From Burkholderiales bacterium (GTDB taxonomy: Bacteria; Pseudomonadota; Gammaproteobacteria; Burkholderiales; Burkholderiaceae_C): a stretch of 64,000 nt of DNA. The position numbers and the translations under genes are program-made. The notes below the pieces were generated by a model. It saw only the letters and a program-made list of their open reading frames with translations. It did not search any database and was not told the DNA's origin. Below are positions 8,068 to 19,672 of the stretch, one piece after another (position 1 is the stretch's first letter; the number at the start of each line of letters is the position of its first letter). The stretch covers positions 26,542 through 90,541 of the forward strand of contig RXJQ01000058.1 in the NCBI GenBank assembly GCA_003963115.1, read 5' to 3'.

Positions 8068-10269
8068 TCAGGCCGCTTCGACCCACACCGGCACCGCGCT
8101 GAAAGCCGCGTTGGCGCTGATGCGCTCGGTCAGGCGGTCATCGGTCAGGTCATTGATGCTGGCGCCGGCATGGGCCTGCGCAACCTTGATGTCGGTGCCG
8201 GCCCGGTCATGTCCCCAGCCATGGGGCAGGCTGACGACGCCGGGGCGGATGTCTTCGGTGACGTGCACCGGCACGCGCACCTGGCCCACGCGCGAGGCCA
8301 CCATCACGGTCTGGCCGTCTTGCAGCTGGCGCGCGGCGGCATCGCTGGGGTGGATCCACAAGGTGCAGCGCGGCTTGCCTGACACCAGCCGGGCGCTGTT
8401 GTGCATCCAGGAGTTGTTGCTGCGCACATCGCGCCGGCCGATGAGCTTGAGCGTGGGCGGCGTGCTGGCAGACTGTGGCGCTGTCTCGGCGGGGAAGACC
8501 TGCATCAGGTTGGGCAGCTCCTGGCGGATGCCCAAGGGCAGCAGGTCGATGCGGCGCCCGCGCTTTTGCAGGCCTTCGACCAGGGTCGGTTGCAGCGGGC
8601 CCAGGTCGATGCCATGCGGGTGGGCCAGCAGGGCCTTCAGACTCAGGCCGCGGCCGGCACGCTTGAGGCCGAAGGCCAGCACGCGCCTGGGTGGCACGCG
8701 GCTCATGAGGCTGCGCGTGAGCAGGCCTTGCAGGCGCTGGCGCGTGTTGCCGCGCTCCAGGGCCCACACGCGCCGGGCATAGCGCTTGGCCAGCTCGCTG
8801 AAGATCTGCCAGTCGTGCATCGCGCCGGGTGAAGGTTCGACCACGGCCTGGCTGTAGCGGGCCACGTTGCGCACGGCCAGGTGCAGGAAGATGAGGTCGT
8901 ACTGGTCGTGCTCGATGCTGCAGGTGGGCGGCAGGATCACATGGGCATGGCGCGTGGTCTCGTTGAGGTAGAAGTCGATGGAGACCATGAAGTCCAGGCC
9001 GCGCAAGGCCTCGTCGAGCTGGCGGCCATTGGGCGTGGACAGCACGGGGTTGCCGCAGGACGTGACCAGCGCGCGCAACTGGCCCTTGCCGGGCGTGAGC
9101 ATCTCTTCGGCCATCACCGAGACGGGCAGCTCGCCGCCGAACTCGGGTGCACCCCGCACACGGCTGCGCCAGGCATCGAAGTGGCCGGGGCTCATCATCT
9201 TGTTCTGGATGAGGTTGATGGCCGGGCTGGTCAGCAGCGCGCCGCCTTCGCGGTCCACATTGCCGGTGAGCAGGTTGATGACCTGGATGACCCATTGGCA
9301 GACCACGCCGTGAGCCTGTGTCGACAAACCCATGCGGCCATAGACCACGGCGCCATCGGCCTGGGCCAACTCGCGGGTGAGCCGGCGTGTGGTGGCCGCA
9401 TCGATGCCGGTGTGCGCCGCCATGGTCTCAGGCCTGAAAGGAGCCACGGCATCGCGCACGGCGCGGATGTTGTCCAGCAAGGGCTCCAGGTGCTTGGGGT
9501 GCACCAGCTCTTCATCGAACAGCGTATGGATGACCGACAGCAGCCAGGCGGCATCGGTGCCGGGGTCGATGAAGTGGTGCTCATCGGCGATGGCGGCAGT
9601 CTCGGTGCGGCGCGGGTCGATCACCACCAGCCTGCCACCACGTTCGCGCAGGGCCTTGAAGCGGTGGCGCACATCGGGCACGGTCATCAGGCTGCCATTG
9701 GATGCCAGCGGATTGCCGCCCAGGATGAGCATGAAGCGGGTGTGGTCGATGTCGGGGATGGGAATGGCCATCTGGTGGCCATAGAGCCAGTAGGAGGCCA
9801 GGTGGTGCGGCAGCTGGTCCACCGAGGTGGCCGAAAAGCGGCTGCGGGTTTTGAGCTGGCCGAAGAACAAGGGGCCATGTGTGACGTTGCCCCAGTTGTG
9901 CACCGTGGGGTTGCCCTGGTAGACCGCCACCGAGCTGGAGCCGTGCTGTTCGCGCACACGCGCCAGGCCTTCCACGACCAGGTCGAAGGCCTCGTCCCAG
10001 GTGATGGTCTGCCAGCGGGTCTGGCCGTTGTCCACGATGCGTTTGACGGGCTGACGCAGGCGGTCGGGGTCTTCGTGCAGGTCTTTCAGGGCCACAGCCT
10101 TGGGGCAGATGTGGCCGCGCGAGAGCGGGTCGGCCTCATCGCCCTTGATCGAGATGACGCGGTTGCCCTGGACCTGGAAGCTCAGGCCGCAGATGGCCTC
10201 GCACAGGTTGCACACGCCCTGGCGGGTGGTGAGCGCAGTATCCATATTGCGGTTTGAGGCGTAGGCCAT
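8068..10269 (-). CDS. molybdopterin-dependent oxidoreductase (DMSO reductase superfamily)
   Basis: 733 residues from the ATG at 10269, which has AGGAAG 6 nt upstream. A [4Fe-4S] site is formed by Cys20, Cys23, Cys27 and Cys55 (VCNLCEAICGL ... GHICPKA). Mo-bisMGD domains follow: LILGGNPLASNGS, GRMGLSTQAHG, and a C-terminal dinucleotide-binding barrel from about 630 (RDVRSNNSWMHNSARL ... LPHGWGH). There is no twin-arginine signal, so it is cytoplasmic or needs a partner. No small electron-transfer subunit gene adjoins it. Substrate unknown: formate dehydrogenase-like or assimilatory types fit the length. Confidence 0.85.
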   Translation of the reverse strand: MAYASNRNMDTALTTRQGVCNLCEAICGLSFQVQGNRVISIKGDEADPLSRGHICPKAVALKDLHEDPDRLRQPVKRIVDNGQTRWQTITWDEAFDLVVEGLARVREQHGSSSVAVYQGNPTVHNWGNVTHGPLFFGQLKTRSRFSATSVDQLPHHLASYWLYGHQMAIPIPDIDHTRFMLILGGNPLASNGSLMTVPDVRHRFKALRERGGRLVVIDPRRTETAAIADEHHFIDPGTDAAWLLSVIHTLFDEELVHPKHLEPLLDNIRAVRDAVAPFRPETMAAHTGIDAATTRRLTRELAQADGAVVYGRMGLSTQAHGVVCQWVIQVINLLTGNVDREGGALLTSPAINLIQNKMMSPGHFDAWRSRVRGAPEFGGELPVSVMAEEMLTPGKGQLRALVTSCGNPVLSTPNGRQLDEALRGLDFMVSIDFYLNETTRHAHVILPPTCSIEHDQYDLIFLHLAVRNVARYSQAVVEPSPGAMHDWQIFSELAKRYARRVWALERGNTRQRLQGLLTRSLMSRVPPRRVLAFGLKRAGRGLSLKALLAHPHGIDLGPLQPTLVEGLQKRGRRIDLLPLGIRQELPNLMQVFPAETAPQSASTPPTLKLIGRRDVRSNNSWMHNSARLVSGKPRCTLWIHPSDAAARQLQDGQTVMVASRVGQVRVPVHVTEDIRPGVVSLPHGWGHDRAGTDIKVAQAHAGASINDLTDDRLTERISANAAFSAVPVWVEAA

Positions 10270-10513
10270 GGGTCTTCCTAAAAGCTGAGAAATGACTCCG
10301 GAATTTAAGGCGCGAATAGTCGATTTCGCCAAGGAAGACATCTCAATATTGGCTTTGTAATCCAAAAAGACTCCCACGTTCGTAGGATGGATGGGCGACT
10401 GATGGCGGTCTAGAGTCCAGCTCGTTATTCGGAAGGGAGGAAGAACTAGAAAAATAGATCAAGCCTTGCGGGTAACGCTCGTCCGGAATCATCAACATCC
10501 CTGGAGATCTACC

Positions 10514-12643
10514 ATGGTCAGGCTTACATCATTCATTTCATCGAGGGCAGTCATCACATCCATATGCGTGGCACTTGCGTTGGCCGCCTGTGGCGGCGAT
10601 GGAGGAGGCGATACCTCTGCTACGCCATCCAGCACGGGGGCTGCTCCATCGGGGGGCACGTCAGTTTCGGGTACGGTGATCGCGGGGGCCGTTAACGGCG
10701 CGACCGTGACAGCCTATGCGTTGGCGGCCGATGGGTCGCATGGCGATGCGCTGGGCAGTGTGACGACAGATAGCGGCGGCGGTTTCTCATTGCTCCTGTC
10801 GGCCATTCCCACCGATGGCCGTGTTTTACTGGTAGCGTCGGGGGGGACGTATGCCAGCGAGTTCGACGGTGCGAGCATTGCAATGGGGTCACCCTTGCGG
10901 GCCATCATCACGGGCGTGGGCACGGGTGCTGTTTCAGGTGTGGCCCTCACGCCGCTGTCCGACTTGCTGGTCGCTCGGACTGTAGCCTTGGCCAAGTCAG
11001 GAAAGACTTTGGCTGACGCTCTGGCCTCTGCAGAGGCTCTGGTGCGTTCGGCCTATGGTCTAACCGTAGCAGTGGCGACAACAAAGCCGGCGTTCGACAA
11101 GGCCAGCATCGGAACACAGGCTTATCTCATCGGGTTGATCCTGGGGTCGTTCGAGACCTGCGGCAAGTCTCTGTCGCCGAGTGCGCGTGGCGCCTTGCAG
11201 GCGGCCTTGGCGCTGGACTTCTCCGACGGGGTCTTTGATGGCAAAGTGAATGGCACGGCCGTGACGCTGGGCGATGCTAGCCTGTCCTCGACTGCGGGCA
11301 CCTCCGATTTCCTGGCCTGTGTATCGACGTATGCCTCGTCGGGCAAGCAGGTAGTGGATGCGGGCATCACAGGTGGCGAGTTGTCGGCGACCGTCAGCTC
11401 GCTGCGCTCGTCTGTTGTGGCCGCCCCAAGTACGCCGAAGTCCACGGGCTTGGCGGCCAGCAGCTCGGGCGCTATTTCTTCGTTGGCCTTTGGCGGCAAG
11501 CAGTGGGTTTTTATTGCGGCACGCTCCCAAGGTGTGGTCGCCATTGATGTGACTGACCCAACAGCGGCGTCGCCTACGGTGAAGAAGTTCGATACGCTGG
11601 TAACCAACTTTGGCGGCAATGAGATTGGTGGTGTGGTACCTCTGCTGGGCGCTGATCATCCTCAATTGTTGGTTTTCTCGTACAACAGTAAGCACATCGC
11701 ACTGGTTAACGCAGACACAGGGGTGGTCGAGTTCGAGACAGACTTGGCGCTGACGAACGGGGCATTCAGCTTCTCTGGCGGCAGTGCTTACATCTCTGGC
11801 GCCATTCCCGATACCGCGCGTGACGGCGTGTGGCTTTCGACCGTCGACGGCTACCTCTTCTTTGACCGTGCGGCCAAAGCATTGACCACAGATACCAAGA
11901 GAATGTTCGCTTTCGAGTCGAAGGCCGATGTCGCGGAGAACATGGGCGGCGATGTGGCTTATGGCTACCTGTTCGCGCCGAACTACTTCCCCGGTGTGCA
12001 ATTGGCGGATCTGGCGGCAGGCAAGTCGTATTTCCTGACCGGTACCGATTATCAAGCTGCGTTCCCTCTTATCGGTGATCCTGATGCGGGCTCGGTGGAC
12101 ACGGGTTACCACGTCGGTCTTATTACCAATGAGGACAGCTCGCAGATCGGTCTGATTAACCTCGCTTCGGTAGTGAAAACCGATGTGGCCGGCGGTCCTT
12201 CGACTTTCAAGCCCGCGAAAGGTGGCACGGTGGCGCTGTCTTTGGGCAGTTATGAGCCAGTTATCAGTGGCTCTGCCGTGGATGGAGATACTCATTTGGC
12301 CTTGTTCATGGCGGGGTACTCGACCGATATTGCGGTGGGCCTTATTCAGGACCCTGCCAGCGTGCCTGCTGGTGGTGCATGGGCTGGGCTCAGTGATTGG
12401 CGCTATGTTGCTGGGTTGAATGGCTATAGCCACGCCAAAGACCCGCATGCTGTAGCCGTCATCAAAAATCTGACCAACGACAAGGTCTATGGCTATTTGC
12501 TGGATGGTGGCAACCGCAAGAGTCTGGTGGTAGACATGGCTGCCTTGCTTGCCACAACACCGAAGGGTAGTACCGGTGATGCTGCGCACACCACGGCTAT
12601 CGATGTCGTAGGTACGGGGATCGTGAAGTCGATCAGTTGGTAA
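10514..12643 (+). CDS. large surface/periplasmic lipoprotein of unknown function
   Basis: 709 residues. Signal peptide with lipobox LALAACGG, lipidated Cys26, followed by a Gly/Ser/Thr-rich spacer. An N-terminal module (about 50-110, SGTVIAGAVNGATVTAYAL) looks like a carboxypeptidase-regulatory/Ig-like fold. The C-terminal half (about 330-700) has repeated short strands of the FIAARSQGVVAIDVTD type, suggesting a beta-propeller. GGAG lies 7 nt before the chosen ATG. GC content is visibly lower than in neighbours. A gene at 31727 has a similar N-terminal layout. No catalytic motif seen. Confidence 0.75.
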   Translation: MVRLTSFISSRAVITSICVALALAACGGDGGGDTSATPSSTGAAPSGGTSVSGTVIAGAVNGATVTAYALAADGSHGDALGSVTTDSGGGFSLLLSAIPTDGRVLLVASGGTYASEFDGASIAMGSPLRAIITGVGTGAVSGVALTPLSDLLVARTVALAKSGKTLADALASAEALVRSAYGLTVAVATTKPAFDKASIGTQAYLIGLILGSFETCGKSLSPSARGALQAALALDFSDGVFDGKVNGTAVTLGDASLSSTAGTSDFLACVSTYASSGKQVVDAGITGGELSATVSSLRSSVVAAPSTPKSTGLAASSSGAISSLAFGGKQWVFIAARSQGVVAIDVTDPTAASPTVKKFDTLVTNFGGNEIGGVVPLLGADHPQLLVFSYNSKHIALVNADTGVVEFETDLALTNGAFSFSGGSAYISGAIPDTARDGVWLSTVDGYLFFDRAAKALTTDTKRMFAFESKADVAENMGGDVAYGYLFAPNYFPGVQLADLAAGKSYFLTGTDYQAAFPLIGDPDAGSVDTGYHVGLITNEDSSQIGLINLASVVKTDVAGGPSTFKPAKGGTVALSLGSYEPVISGSAVDGDTHLALFMAGYSTDIAVGLIQDPASVPAGGAWAGLSDWRYVAGLNGYSHAKDPHAVAVIKNLTNDKVYGYLLDGGNRKSLVVDMAALLATTPKGSTGDAAHTTAIDVVGTGIVKSISW

Positions 12644-12647
12644 GACG

Positions 12648-12678
12648 GGAGGCTAGGGCCTGCGCCTGCGCAGCCTCC
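12648..12678. terminator. possible bidirectional stem-loop at a convergent gene junction
   Basis: GGAGGCT (12648-12654) and AGCCTCC (12672-12678) form a 7-bp inverted repeat enclosing the nested palindrome TGCGC-CT-GCGCA. It lies between the stop codons of two convergent genes. There is no T-run, so intrinsic termination is uncertain. Confidence 0.3.
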
Positions 12679-14839
12679 GGGAGGCCAGGCTCACCTGCCG
12701 GGCCTCTTGGTCCGTCTGCGCCAGGCGCAGCAGCAACCAGTCTGTCAGGACTACGCGTCCGGCCGTGATGGGTGCCAGCTCTTCGTCTGGCGGCAGGTCA
12801 CGGGGCTCTACCCTAGTGTCGGTGCGAGGGGCATCGGGCGCTGGTGTTTGTCCTCTGAGGCTTGCCTTGATGCGGTCCTCCGTCTGGCGCAGTGCGGGCT
12901 CGGCACGCATCGTGATCAGCTCTTGATGCCGCACGGTCAACAAGCCCTTGATGGCCGCCAGATGGGTGATGAGCCGGTGGCTATGGACCAGCATGGCTTC
13001 CAGGTCTGGGGCCCAGGCCTTGGCATGAGCAGGCTCCTTGCCCATGCGTTGCAGCGATTGCGCGAGCTGGTTGAGCACCTCGTACACCTCGCGGCGGGCA
13101 TGGCTGCGCAAAGGCGATGGCGCATGCGCCTCATGCCAGTGCAGCGCATGGTGGGTGTAGTGGCCCAAGGCCCGCAGCAGCCGGCCCGCGAGCCGGGGGA
13201 GTTGCTGTTGCTCCCATGAGGGCAGCACATAGCTGAAAGCCCAGGCCAGCATGGAACCGATGAGCGTGTCGCCCAGGCGCTCGGCGGCATCGATGAATGC
13301 TGCATGGTGGCTGGGTGTGAAAAGGTGCCCTTGCACGAGCGCCAGCACCGCCCCTGCTGCGGCTGTGACGCGGTAGTTGATCTGCACGAAACCGTGTGCC
13401 AGGCTCAGCGAGATCACCAGGGCCACGAAGAGCCAGGCCGAGTGGCCGGCCACAGTGAGCAGGGCCGAGGCCAGCAGGCAGCCGACGAGCGTGCCCTGGA
13501 TGCGCGCATCGCGGCGGGCCAATGTTTGTTCCAGGTTGCCACGCATGACCACGGCCACCGTCATCAGGATCCAGTGCGGGTGGCTGGTCCAGGGCAGCAC
13601 GTGGGCCAGACCGTCGGCACAGCCGATGGCCAGCGTGGCGCGCGCGGCATAACGCATCACCGGGGCCCGCGTGTTCAGCTGGGCCTTGAGCGCGGGCAGA
13701 CCCCAGTCATTGGGCGAGACCAGGGTGCGCAAGGTGGTGGCCAGGTCGGCACCGTGAAGCGGCTGGCGCATCAGGTTCTGTCCACCCTCGGCCTGATCGC
13801 TGGCGATCTGGTCCACCAGGGTGCGCATGTGGGCGCAGCGGCGACCCAGCGAAGCCAGCACAGGCTCTTGATGAGGCCAGACCAGGTCTTCGGGCTGATG
13901 CGGTGGCAGTGGCTGTCCGGCCCGCCAGGCCTGGGCCACACGGCTCAGATGCATGGCCATGGTATCGAGCTGGTCCGCCAGATCCTGGATGACTTGAGGT
14001 GTGGCGGCATGGCGTGGAAGACGGTCCAGGTCGAGCTGGCAGGCCTGCACCACGTCGCGCAGGTTGACGGTGTGGATCAGCGCCTGGATCTGGCGGGCCA
14101 CGGTGCGGTTGGTGACGCTGGCATCGGCCTGGCTGTAGAGCAGGTCACGCGCGGACTGGAAGACATCGGCGATGCCCGCCTGCTGCTGGATCAGGGCCAG
14201 CAGGGCCGCGGTGCCTTGGTCGGTGCGGGTATCCTGTCCGCCGGGGCGATGCTGGCGCGTCCACTGGGCTTGCACGCGCATCATCGTGCTCAGCGCCTCG
14301 ATGCTGTCGACCAGGGCCAGCGTGCGGTAGCGCGAGGCCATGGCCCGGATGCTGAGCTCTGACCACAGGGCCATGCTCATGGCGCCCACCGTTACCCAGC
14401 CCAGGTGCTGCCAGATCTGGGCGGGCGTCATGTCGGCGCGGGTGAAGGCCGCCATCTGGAAGACCAGGGTGAGGACCATGACGAAGGTCTGCGGTCCGCC
14501 GCGTTTGCCCCAGGACATCCAGAAGATCGAGCCGAAGGTGGTGAGCAGGACGACCAGTGTGAGCGCCCAGGGCGTGCCGTGGCTCCAGGCCACCATTGCA
14601 GCCACCAGGGCCGTGCTGATCACGGCAGGCACCATCTGGTAGCGCTTGGCTTGCGGCGCGCAGACCGTGTCGGCCACGCTGGCCGTGGATGCACCCGAGG
14701 CGGCGGTGATGGCTGCGGGCATGCCGGCCATCGCGCCGATCAGCGCCGCCAGGATGGCCAGGCCCAGGCCCACGCTGAGGCCGTTGAGCACCGGGGCGGG
14801 CCAGTGAGACCACTGGATGAGTCGGCTTGTTTTGGGCAC
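12653..14839 (-). CDS. FUSC-family (fusaric acid resistance-like) inner-membrane protein
   Basis: About 728 residues from a GTG at 14839. The start is uncertain: the frame stays open upstream, but that sequence runs through a terminator. Two hydrophobic blocks (about 20-165 and 390-560 of this model) flank cytoplasmic helical regions, the FUSC/YccS layout. WILMTVAVVMRGNLEQTLARR in the second block is the family's conserved segment. Relatives are proton-driven exporters of aromatic acids or other small molecules; substrate unknown. No HlyD-type periplasmic partner adjoins it, unlike classical AaeAB systems. Confidence 0.75.
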   Translation of the reverse strand: MPKTSRLIQWSHWPAPVLNGLSVGLGLAILAALIGAMAGMPAAITAASGASTASVADTVCAPQAKRYQMVPAVISTALVAAMVAWSHGTPWALTLVVLLTTFGSIFWMSWGKRGGPQTFVMVLTLVFQMAAFTRADMTPAQIWQHLGWVTVGAMSMALWSELSIRAMASRYRTLALVDSIEALSTMMRVQAQWTRQHRPGGQDTRTDQGTAALLALIQQQAGIADVFQSARDLLYSQADASVTNRTVARQIQALIHTVNLRDVVQACQLDLDRLPRHAATPQVIQDLADQLDTMAMHLSRVAQAWRAGQPLPPHQPEDLVWPHQEPVLASLGRRCAHMRTLVDQIASDQAEGGQNLMRQPLHGADLATTLRTLVSPNDWGLPALKAQLNTRAPVMRYAARATLAIGCADGLAHVLPWTSHPHWILMTVAVVMRGNLEQTLARRDARIQGTLVGCLLASALLTVAGHSAWLFVALVISLSLAHGFVQINYRVTAAAGAVLALVQGHLFTPSHHAAFIDAAERLGDTLIGSMLAWAFSYVLPSWEQQQLPRLAGRLLRALGHYTHHALHWHEAHAPSPLRSHARREVYEVLNQLAQSLQRMGKEPAHAKAWAPDLEAMLVHSHRLITHLAAIKGLLTVRHQELITMRAEPALRQTEDRIKASLRGQTPAPDAPRTDTRVEPRDLPPDEELAPITAGRVVLTDWLLLRLAQTDQEARQVSLASRRLRRRRP

Positions 14840-14871
14840 GTGGACCGTGGCGGTAAAAGTGGGCCGGAAAC

Positions 14872-14903
14872 AAAAAAAGCCCAGCTTACTGGAAGCTGGG
14901 CTT
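14872..14903 (-). terminator. rho-independent terminator of the glycosyltransferase-like gene
   Basis: Perfect 11-bp stem AAGCCCAGCTT (14877-14887) / AAGCTGGGCTT (14893-14903) with a 5-nt loop, followed on the minus strand by a run of seven T. It lies 30 nt beyond the stop at 14934 and separates that gene from the FUSC gene. Confidence 0.85.
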
Positions 14904-14933
14904 GATTTGTTCAAGTGAGGGTTTGGTTGCGAG

Positions 14934-15826
14934 TCAGCCGCGGTGGCCAGTCCGGAGTCGACCAGTGATACGTTCCCATAGGCTTTTTCGTCGCGACGAG
15001 GCCATGAGCTTGGCATATTCTGTGACGGCAAAGAAACGGATGTGTTGTTGACTAGGCAGGTGGTAGCAGAAAGGCTTGCCATCACTAAATACGAGCGATT
15101 TCGTCTTGGCCCTGAAGACCGGGCTCTCTCCGAACTGAAACTCGTCTCGAACGTGGTTATCGGCGATACGGTTGTTGAAATCAAATGTGCTTCCTCGATG
15201 TGGCACACCCAGGTTCAGGAAGCCGTCTTCTTTTGCAAAGGCATACAAAAGAGTCATATCGCAGACCCCGCCGGGTGTATTGCTGCGCTGGTGCCAAGCC
15301 CACTTGTCATGCAGAAGGTTGTGACAACCTGGTTCATACAGAGCCAAGATCAGTTCGCAGAAACGGGCAATCCCATTGGTGGTCCAGATCGCACAGCAGG
15401 CCGTTCCTGCCCAGTAAAAATCTGTTTGATCTTTTGGGACGGAGTAAGCAAATTCGAACGACTGATCCTCGTAATGCTGCTCAATTTCGCTGGTATGGCT
15501 ATACAAATAGACGTCAGAGTCTAGGTAGAGAACACGATTGAGACCCCGTATCCGCATGAAATTTTTAAGGATGAACCAGCGGTAAATACAAATGAACTCG
15601 AATTCGAATGGGTTCGAGCTCATGTGCTGGTATCGAGATGCGAAGACAACCTTGTCCAAGCTATAAGGCTTGATGTCCACCACACAGGCGTTCATCAGTG
15701 CGTCATGTGGTGGCGTGTCAGTCAGAAGGTAGATTTGGTTGCCGAAGCTGGCAGCTTGAGCAATGGCCTCGCGCAGGTAAGTAGGAATTCCTCCCAGGTG
15801 GATGAAAACGACGGGCAGTTCAGTCA

Positions 15827-15827
<1 letters not shown>
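14934..15827 (-). CDS. glycosyltransferase-like protein (GT-A fold, DSD motif)
   Basis: 297 residues. The VLYLDSDVYLY segment (Asp103, Asp105) is the metal/nucleotide-sugar-binding DxD strand of GT-A glycosyltransferases; the N-terminus VVFIHLGG and YLLTDTPP fit the first beta-alpha units. No signal peptide or membrane helix. Its ATG overlaps the lysS TGA by one base (TGATG), so it is read from the lysS transcript. Base composition is clearly less GC-rich than all neighbours, suggesting acquisition. Possible role: glycan decoration linked to the polysaccharide locus on the other side of lysS. Donor and acceptor unknown. Confidence 0.7.
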
Positions 15828-17368
<1,541 letters not shown>

Positions 17369-17466
17369 GGCAAAGCGCTTTCGGTGAAAGCTTTGGATGA
17401 AAGCTGAGGTGGGGCCTGGTCAGGCCAAACCCTAGATTGTATGAAACCCTGGGCGACAATGGCGGG

Positions 17467-18882
17467 ATGTCCGTTCAAGATCCACGTCCGCCAGCTGTTT
17501 CGGGGGGCGCCCCATCCGCCGCAGGCCGCCTGGCCTCCCTGAGGCAGGCGCTGCAAGCCTTGCCCAAGGCCGCGCTCGGCAACCTGATCGCCAAGGTGAT
17601 GATCGTGGGCCTGGGCCTGGCCATCACGGTGACGGTGGCGCGCCATGGGCCACAGGTGCAAGGGGCGTTTGCGCTGTTCGTGGCCGTGGAGTCAGCGTTG
17701 CTGACCTTGTTCTCCGGCCTGGGCCTGTGGCTGGCCAGGCAGATCTCGCAGCAGACCGATATTCGTCAGGCACGTGCGCTGCCGATGTTGCGCAGCGTGT
17801 TGCGTGCCGCCGTGGCACTGGGGCTGGTGGCATCCACGGTGCTGCTGGCGGTGTCGTGGCGGGCTGACCGCTTGCCTTATAGCTATCTGTGGCTGCTGGC
17901 CCTGGCCGCGCCCTTCCTGTTGCTGGTGCCCACGGCCACGGGCTTGTGGCTGGGAGAGGGGCGCATGTGGCCCATCAATGTGGCGCAGGTGGCGGCGCCG
18001 GCTTCGGTGCTGGCGGGCCTGGGCGGCGCGTGGTGGATCTCGCAGGGCAGCCATGGCAACCGTGCCACGGTCATGCTGGTGCTGACGGCCTGGGTTAGTG
18101 GCAAGTCGGTGGTGGCGGTGGTCACGGCTTTCTATGCTTTGCGCAATGCGCGTCACCGTGATGCAGACCTGGCCGAGCGGCTCAGTGCCTCGCGCCTGAC
18201 GGCTTTTCAGCTGCCGCAACCGAGCTGGCTGGCCCAGTGGCCTTTCGTGGCCACCATCGGCGTCACCAATGTGATCGGCTTGCTGAACTACCGCGTGTCG
18301 CTGTTCCTGGTCGAGCGCTTCCATGGCCTGAGCACGGCGGGCATCTATTCGGTGGCGGTGACTGCGGCCGAACTGTTGTGGCTGCTGTCCTCATCGGTGA
18401 CGGTGTCGGTCTACTCGCGCATCGGGCATCCGGACACCCAGATCGCCGCGGCGATGACGGTGCAGGCGGTGCGCATCAACGTGTTGTCCACCCTGCTGGC
18501 TGCGCCGGTGTTGCTGGGCCTGGCGTGGTGGGCGCTGCCCTGGGTGATGGGGCCGGCTTACGAGGCCTCGCTGCTGCCCCTGGCTGCGCTGTTGCCAGGC
18601 GTGGCGGCGTATGCGGCAGCGTCCAGCCTGTCGGCGTTCTACACGAACCACCTGGGGCGGCCGCAGCTCTCGGGCGCGATCGCAGGCATGTCCCTGAGCA
18701 TCAGCTTCTGTGCGGGCTGGTTCCTGGTCCCGCTGTGGGGCCCGATGGGGGCAGGCGTGGCGTCCAGCGCGGGCTACATCCTGGCCATCGTGGCGGCCTA
18801 CGGGGTGTTCCTGAAGCACGCGGGATTGCCGGTGCGGGCGCTGTGGCAATCGTCCCTGACGCGGGTGGGCCAGGCTGACTGA
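17467..18882 (+). CDS. polysaccharide flippase (Wzx/MATE-like), multi-pass membrane protein
   Basis: 471 residues with about 12 hydrophobic segments, starting at about 45-65 (ALGNLIAKVMIVGLGLAITVTVA). Layout and length match oligosaccharide flippases that move undecaprenyl-linked glycan units across the inner membrane. It is the first gene of a same-strand glycan locus. The ATG at 17467 follows GGCGGG closely. Assignment rests on hydropathy and context, not on a catalytic motif. Confidence 0.75.
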   Translation: MSVQDPRPPAVSGGAPSAAGRLASLRQALQALPKAALGNLIAKVMIVGLGLAITVTVARHGPQVQGAFALFVAVESALLTLFSGLGLWLARQISQQTDIRQARALPMLRSVLRAAVALGLVASTVLLAVSWRADRLPYSYLWLLALAAPFLLLVPTATGLWLGEGRMWPINVAQVAAPASVLAGLGGAWWISQGSHGNRATVMLVLTAWVSGKSVVAVVTAFYALRNARHRDADLAERLSASRLTAFQLPQPSWLAQWPFVATIGVTNVIGLLNYRVSLFLVERFHGLSTAGIYSVAVTAAELLWLLSSSVTVSVYSRIGHPDTQIAAAMTVQAVRINVLSTLLAAPVLLGLAWWALPWVMGPAYEASLLPLAALLPGVAAYAAASSLSAFYTNHLGRPQLSGAIAGMSLSISFCAGWFLVPLWGPMGAGVASSAGYILAIVAAYGVFLKHAGLPVRALWQSSLTRVGQAD

Positions 18883-19009
18883 CGCCCGCGTTACCACCGG
18901 TTCGCGGGGCCGGGTGGCGGTTTACCCAGGTGGCGTGCCAGGTCAAGGGGTGGGATCAGGGAGAATACGGGGCTTCGCATCGACGAACTGCGCGTATTCC
19001 TTCACTGAC

Positions 19010-19672
19010 ATGTCGGTCCTGACCCAGAGACTCATCAAGCGCCCCATGGTACGCCTGCTGGCGGCCTTCACCGGCCCCCGCATCGTGTACGGCTGGGTCA
19101 ATGCCGATGGCTCCTGGTGCCCGAACACGCGGGTGAGCACGCACACCTGCCTGGAAGGGCTCGAAGGCCTGAAGCTGGGTGACCACGTCTTCATCGGGCA
19201 CTTCAACCGCGTCGATGGCTCCAACGGCCTGGTGATCGAAGAGGGCGTGCAGATCACGAACTACTCGTCCATCCTGAGCCACTCCAGCCACAAGGCGGTG
19301 CGGGTGATGGGGCGGCGTTATGTGAGCGATCCCAATCCAGCCGGCTACATCCGCAAGGCCACGCGCATCGGGGCCTACAGCTTCATCGGTCCGCACAGCG
19401 TGATCGCGCCGGGCGCGCAGATCGGCAAGGGCGTGATCGTGCAGGGCTACAGCTTTGTCTCTGGCGCGGTGCCTGATTTCGCCATCGTGGGTCCGCAGGC
19501 CCATGGCCGGCCCGCCACCATCATCGGTGACACGCGCGAACTCGACCGTGCCGTGCTGCAGCGTCACCCCGAGTTGCAGGCGGTCTATGCGCACTGGGCG
19601 GGCAAGGACAATCTGCGGCGGGCACTGCATGGCCATCTGCATTCAAACGAGTCGGAGCAGGAGGGCACATGA
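19010..19672 (+). CDS. left-handed beta-helix acyltransferase
   Basis: 220 residues. Hexapeptide-type repeats run from about residue 55 to 175: LKLGDHVFIG, LVIEEGVQIT, TRIGAYSFIGPHSVIAPG, AQIGKGVIVQGYSFV. These build the left-handed beta-helix of WbbJ/maltose O-acetyltransferase-type enzymes, which acetylate sugars. The active-site His may be in SILSHSSHKA. The stop overlaps the next start (ATGA). Acceptor sugar unknown. Confidence 0.8.
   Translation: MSVLTQRLIKRPMVRLLAAFTGPRIVYGWVNADGSWCPNTRVSTHTCLEGLEGLKLGDHVFIGHFNRVDGSNGLVIEEGVQITNYSSILSHSSHKAVRVMGRRYVSDPNPAGYIRKATRIGAYSFIGPHSVIAPGAQIGKGVIVQGYSFVSGAVPDFAIVGPQAHGRPATIIGDTRELDRAVLQRHPELQAVYAHWAGKDNLRRALHGHLHSNESEQEGT

Noticed and set aside
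10270..10340. GTCTTCC ... GGAAGAC inverted repeat upstream of the molybdopterin enzyme
   Set aside because: Seven-base arms far apart and one of them is simply the ribosome site; likely chance.
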